From assembly GCA_025964405.1 (NCBI GenBank), contig JAOPYW010000317.1:1-6296 (forward strand): a DNA stretch of 6,296 nucleotides. Direction: 5' to 3'. The DNA is from Thermoleophilia bacterium. GTDB lineage: Bacteria > Actinomycetota > Thermoleophilia > Gaiellales > SKUG01. Each line of letters starts with the position of its first letter. The first letter of the stretch is position 1. Shown here one piece after another: positions 4,474 through 6,296 of the stretch. Under the pieces are notes generated by a model, which was not told the DNA's origin, made no database searches, and worked only from the letters and a program-made list of their open reading frames with translations. The translations under genes were made by a program, and so were the position numbers.

Positions 4474-5010
4474 GTGGCACTCGACGGGCACGAGCACGCA
4501 CCTGCTGACGGCGCCACGTTCGCGCACGCGGGCGTCACGTCGGAGCAGGCTCCGGTCAGCGCGGCGGGAGCTCGCTGGGCGATCGTGACCGCGCGGTTCA
4601 ACGGCGCGATCACCACGGCGCTCTACCAGGGCGCCGTGCAGGCCCTGCTCGACGCGGGTGCGACGCCCGACCACATCCGGGCCGTCTCGGTGCCGGGTGC
4701 GGTGGAGCTGCCGGTCGTGGCACGCGAGCTCGCGAAGTCGGGCCACTACGCCGGCATCGTCGCGCTCGGCTGCGTCATCCGCGGCGAGACCGCGCACTTC
4801 GACTACGTGTGTGGCGCGGCCACCGACGGCGTGCTGCGCGTGCAGCTCGACCACGGCCTGCCGGTCGGGTTCGGCCTCGTGACGTGCGACACCGTGGCGC
4901 AGGCCCAGGCCCGCGCCGAACTCGGAGCCGGCGGCCACAACGTCGGCGCCGATGCAGCGCGTGCGGCGCTCGAGGTCGCAGGCCTCACCCGCAGCATCCG
5001 CTCGAGCTGA
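4474..5010 (+). CDS. ribH: 6,7-dimethyl-8-ribityllumazine synthase
   Basis: Lumazine synthase condenses the RibBA-derived butanone phosphate with the ribitylaminouracil and usually forms pentamers or icosahedral shells. The product is 178 residues, with a 30-residue hydrophilic N-terminal extension relative to minimal homologues. Motifs in order are ARFN (40-43), VPGAVELP (73-80), the catalytic His108 in GETAHFDYV, PVGFGLVTCDT (130-140) and Arg147, equivalent to the phosphate-binding Arg127 of the Bacillus subtilis enzyme. The conserved NKG/DKG near the C-terminus reads NVG (156-158). The GTG start lies two bases after the ribBA stop with no Shine-Dalgarno sequence, so translation is probably coupled to ribBA. 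Confidence 0.95.
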   Translation: MALDGHEHAPADGATFAHAGVTSEQAPVSAAGARWAIVTARFNGAITTALYQGAVQALLDAGATPDHIRAVSVPGAVELPVVARELAKSGHYAGIVALGCVIRGETAHFDYVCGAATDGVLRVQLDHGLPVGFGLVTCDTVAQAQARAELGAGGHNVGADAARAALEVAGLTRSIRSS

Positions 5011-5055
5011 CCCGCGGGTCGAGCGGAACCGCAGGGTTGCTGCTGCAACGGTTTT
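4998..5055 (+). terminator. Probable terminator at the end of the rib genes
   Basis: Two hairpins follow each other. CCGCTCGA (4998-5005) pairs exactly with 5019-5026 and encloses the ribH stop. Then GTTGC (5036-5040) pairs with GCAAC (5045-5049) around TGCT, extended by AACC/GGTT (5027-5030 with 5050-5053), and ends in TTTT at 5052-5055. The T-run and position after ribH support termination, although the second stem is interrupted. Confidence 0.5.
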
Positions 5056-5143
5056 CCACCGAACCGCGATGTGTCGGTAGGGGAGCCGCGCGCATGGGTT
5101 GGCCCCCGTTGCACACGGCACGCTGCGTACCGGGGGGTACCGC

Positions 5144-6001
5144 ATGGGGATCAGCAACAGCCAGGACGTCGCGCAGCCGCGCGTTCTGACCATCAACGTC
5201 AAGGGGTTCCAGCTCTCCGACGGGGGCGAGGTCGACGACCGCGCGCTCGACGCGATCGAGCGCTACATCGAGCGTGTCGACCCGGACGTCGTGCTCTTCC
5301 AGGAACTTGACCGCGGCACGACGCGCGCGCACGGCCGTGACGAACTCGCCGAGATCGCGCGCCGCATCGACGGCACCGATTCGGCGTTCGCCCGGGCACT
5401 CGTGCACCAGGGCGGCGACTACGGGGTCGGCATCGTCACCCGCCATGGCGCGGCGATCGACGACGCCGCGAACGGCGTGAACGCCACGCATCGCATCGAG
5501 CTCCCCACGAGCACGAAGACCGGCGCCGACCACGAGCAGCGCGTGGCGCTCGTCGCGCCCGTCACGCTCGCGAACGGCTCCCGCTTCACCGTCGCCACGA
5601 CGCACGTGTCGACGAAGCAGCCGGGTCGCGCCGAGCAGCTCGGCGCCATCGACGACATCGCCGACGACATCATCGGTGGCGCTGGCAACACTGCCGCGCA
5701 CCTCCCCGACGACCTGCCCACGACGCTGGTGCTCGGGGGCGACTTCAACGCCCGGCGCGGCGAGGTCCAAGCGCACCTCGACGGGCTGACGCACGTGGTC
5801 GACGGCTTCGGGCGCACGATGCCGCGCCTCAACACCGGCATCGACCAGCTCTACGTGTCACCGGGCGTGGGCGTCAGCGGCATGGGGCTCGACGAGCCGG
5901 AGCGCATCGAGGGCAGCTGGCTCCCGTTCGGCATCGGAGGGCGCGACGTGTACGCCACCGACCACCCCGCGCTGTGGGGAACGCTCAACCTGCCGAAGTA
6001 G
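5144..6001 (+). CDS. Endonuclease/exonuclease/phosphatase (EEP) family protein
   Basis: The 285-residue product is a complete EEP-fold metal-dependent hydrolase; members cleave DNA, RNA, phosphoinositides or other phosphodiesters, so the substrate cannot be named. Visible motifs in order are TINVKG with Asn18, the Mg-binding Glu in LFQEL (Glu54), GVGIVTRHG at 95-103 replacing the usual GNAILSR, TTHVS with His154, GGDFNA at 198-203, IDQLYVSPG at 233-241 and TDHPALWG with Asp274 and His275. There is no signal peptide from this start, so a cytoplasmic location is likely. The start is uncertain: ATG 5144 follows a run of six G six bases upstream, while a better ribosome binding site serves ATG 5094 in another frame (see findings). 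It is separated from ribH by a probable terminator, so it is likely an independent unit. Confidence 0.9.
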   Translation: MGISNSQDVAQPRVLTINVKGFQLSDGGEVDDRALDAIERYIERVDPDVVLFQELDRGTTRAHGRDELAEIARRIDGTDSAFARALVHQGGDYGVGIVTRHGAAIDDAANGVNATHRIELPTSTKTGADHEQRVALVAPVTLANGSRFTVATTHVSTKQPGRAEQLGAIDDIADDIIGGAGNTAAHLPDDLPTTLVLGGDFNARRGEVQAHLDGLTHVVDGFGRTMPRLNTGIDQLYVSPGVGVSGMGLDEPERIEGSWLPFGIGGRDVYATDHPALWGTLNLPK

Positions 6002-6034
6002 CGACGCCCGAACCGACTGCGTGCCGACAACGAG

Positions 6035-6063
6035 CGAAAGCCGCGTCGTGGACGCGGCTTTCG
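6035..6063. terminator. Bidirectional terminator between convergent genes
   Basis: A 13-bp perfect stem (6035-6047 with 6051-6063) closes a GTG loop. The stem outer ends read CGAAAG and CTTTCG, giving a short T-run on either strand. It lies 34 bases after the EEP gene stop and 51 bases from the rpmB stop, so it can end both transcripts. Nothing else is visible in the 112-base gap. Confidence 0.85.
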
Positions 6064-6113
6064 GAGAACTCGGTGGTGCTGTGCGACGCGCCGAAGCGCG
6101 ACGGACGGGGCGA

Positions 6114-6296
6114 CTAGGCCTGCGCGGCGGGTGCCGTGTAGGTCTTGGCCGGCTTCTCGACCTTGTCGCTCTTGATGCACCGGGTGCAGACGTAGGCGCG
6201 CTTGGGCGTGCCGTTCTCGACGATGCGAATGCGCTGCAGGTTCGCGTCGAACCGGCGCTTGGTCGCGCGCATCGAGTGACTTCGGTTCTGGCCGAA
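6114..6296 (-). CDS. rpmB: 50S ribosomal protein L28 (5' end missing)
   Basis: L28 is a small basic protein of the large ribosomal subunit. The visible 60 C-terminal residues include SHSMRATKRRF, NLQRIRI and the C-terminal zinc-type pair VCTRC, followed by IKS and a short Ala/Lys-rich tail; these match the family order. The N-terminus lies beyond the window edge, so its start and any first Cys pair of the zinc form cannot be seen. It runs convergently towards the EEP gene and shares the terminator at 6035-6063. Nothing in the visible part looks damaged. Confidence 0.93.
   Translation of the reverse strand, partial: FGQNRSHSMRATKRRFDANLQRIRIVENGTPKRAYVCTRCIKSDKVEKPAKTYTAPAAQA

Noticed and set aside
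3197..4501. 434-codon open frame on the minus strand
   Set aside because: It lies opposite ribBA, whose motifs are unmistakable; long antisense frames are expected from the G/C third-position bias.

Overview
The window comes from a high-GC actinobacterium, most likely a member of the Microbacteriaceae. That rests on inference: the overwhelmingly G/C third codon positions in the clear genes, the fused RibBA, and the gene order ribD, ribE, ribBA, ribH. It is a riboflavin biosynthesis locus followed by a nuclease/phosphatase-fold gene and the end of a convergent ribosomal protein gene.

Layout. Positions 1-1002 hold the 3' part of ribD (deaminase/reductase), cut at its 5' end by the window edge. 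Two hairpins, one across the ribD stop codon and one just after it, look like a terminator. Positions 1003-2229 are an unusually long stretch with no recognisable gene. It is rich in inverted repeats, has four copies of a CTAG-type 10-mer and a 15-bp direct repeat, and has one weak Cys-rich ORF candidate. Its 3' end folds on paper into a long stem and then a tight three-way junction that stops one base before the ribosome binding site of a 63-codon membrane-protein gene (2230-2421). Next come ribE (2485-3114), ribBA (3209-4471) and ribH (4474-5010). An endonuclease/exonuclease/phosphatase family gene (5144-6001) converges on rpmB (6114-6296, minus strand) across a 13-bp terminator hairpin.

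How the genes work together. RibBA supplies both starting branches: 3,4-dihydroxy-2-butanone 4-phosphate from ribulose 5-phosphate, and the opened pyrimidine from GTP. RibD deaminates and reduces the pyrimidine. RibH joins the two branches into lumazine, and RibE dismutates lumazine to riboflavin. The terminator after ribD implies that the small membrane gene, ribE, ribBA and ribH are transcribed at least partly from a promoter inside the gap. No FMN riboswitch is visible in the window.

Most worth a second look are the structured leader at 2072-2229, the repeat-rich gap, and RibBA, which carries Gln where the DHBP-synthase metal ligand His normally sits. All structures were paired by eye; no folding, search or alignment was run.
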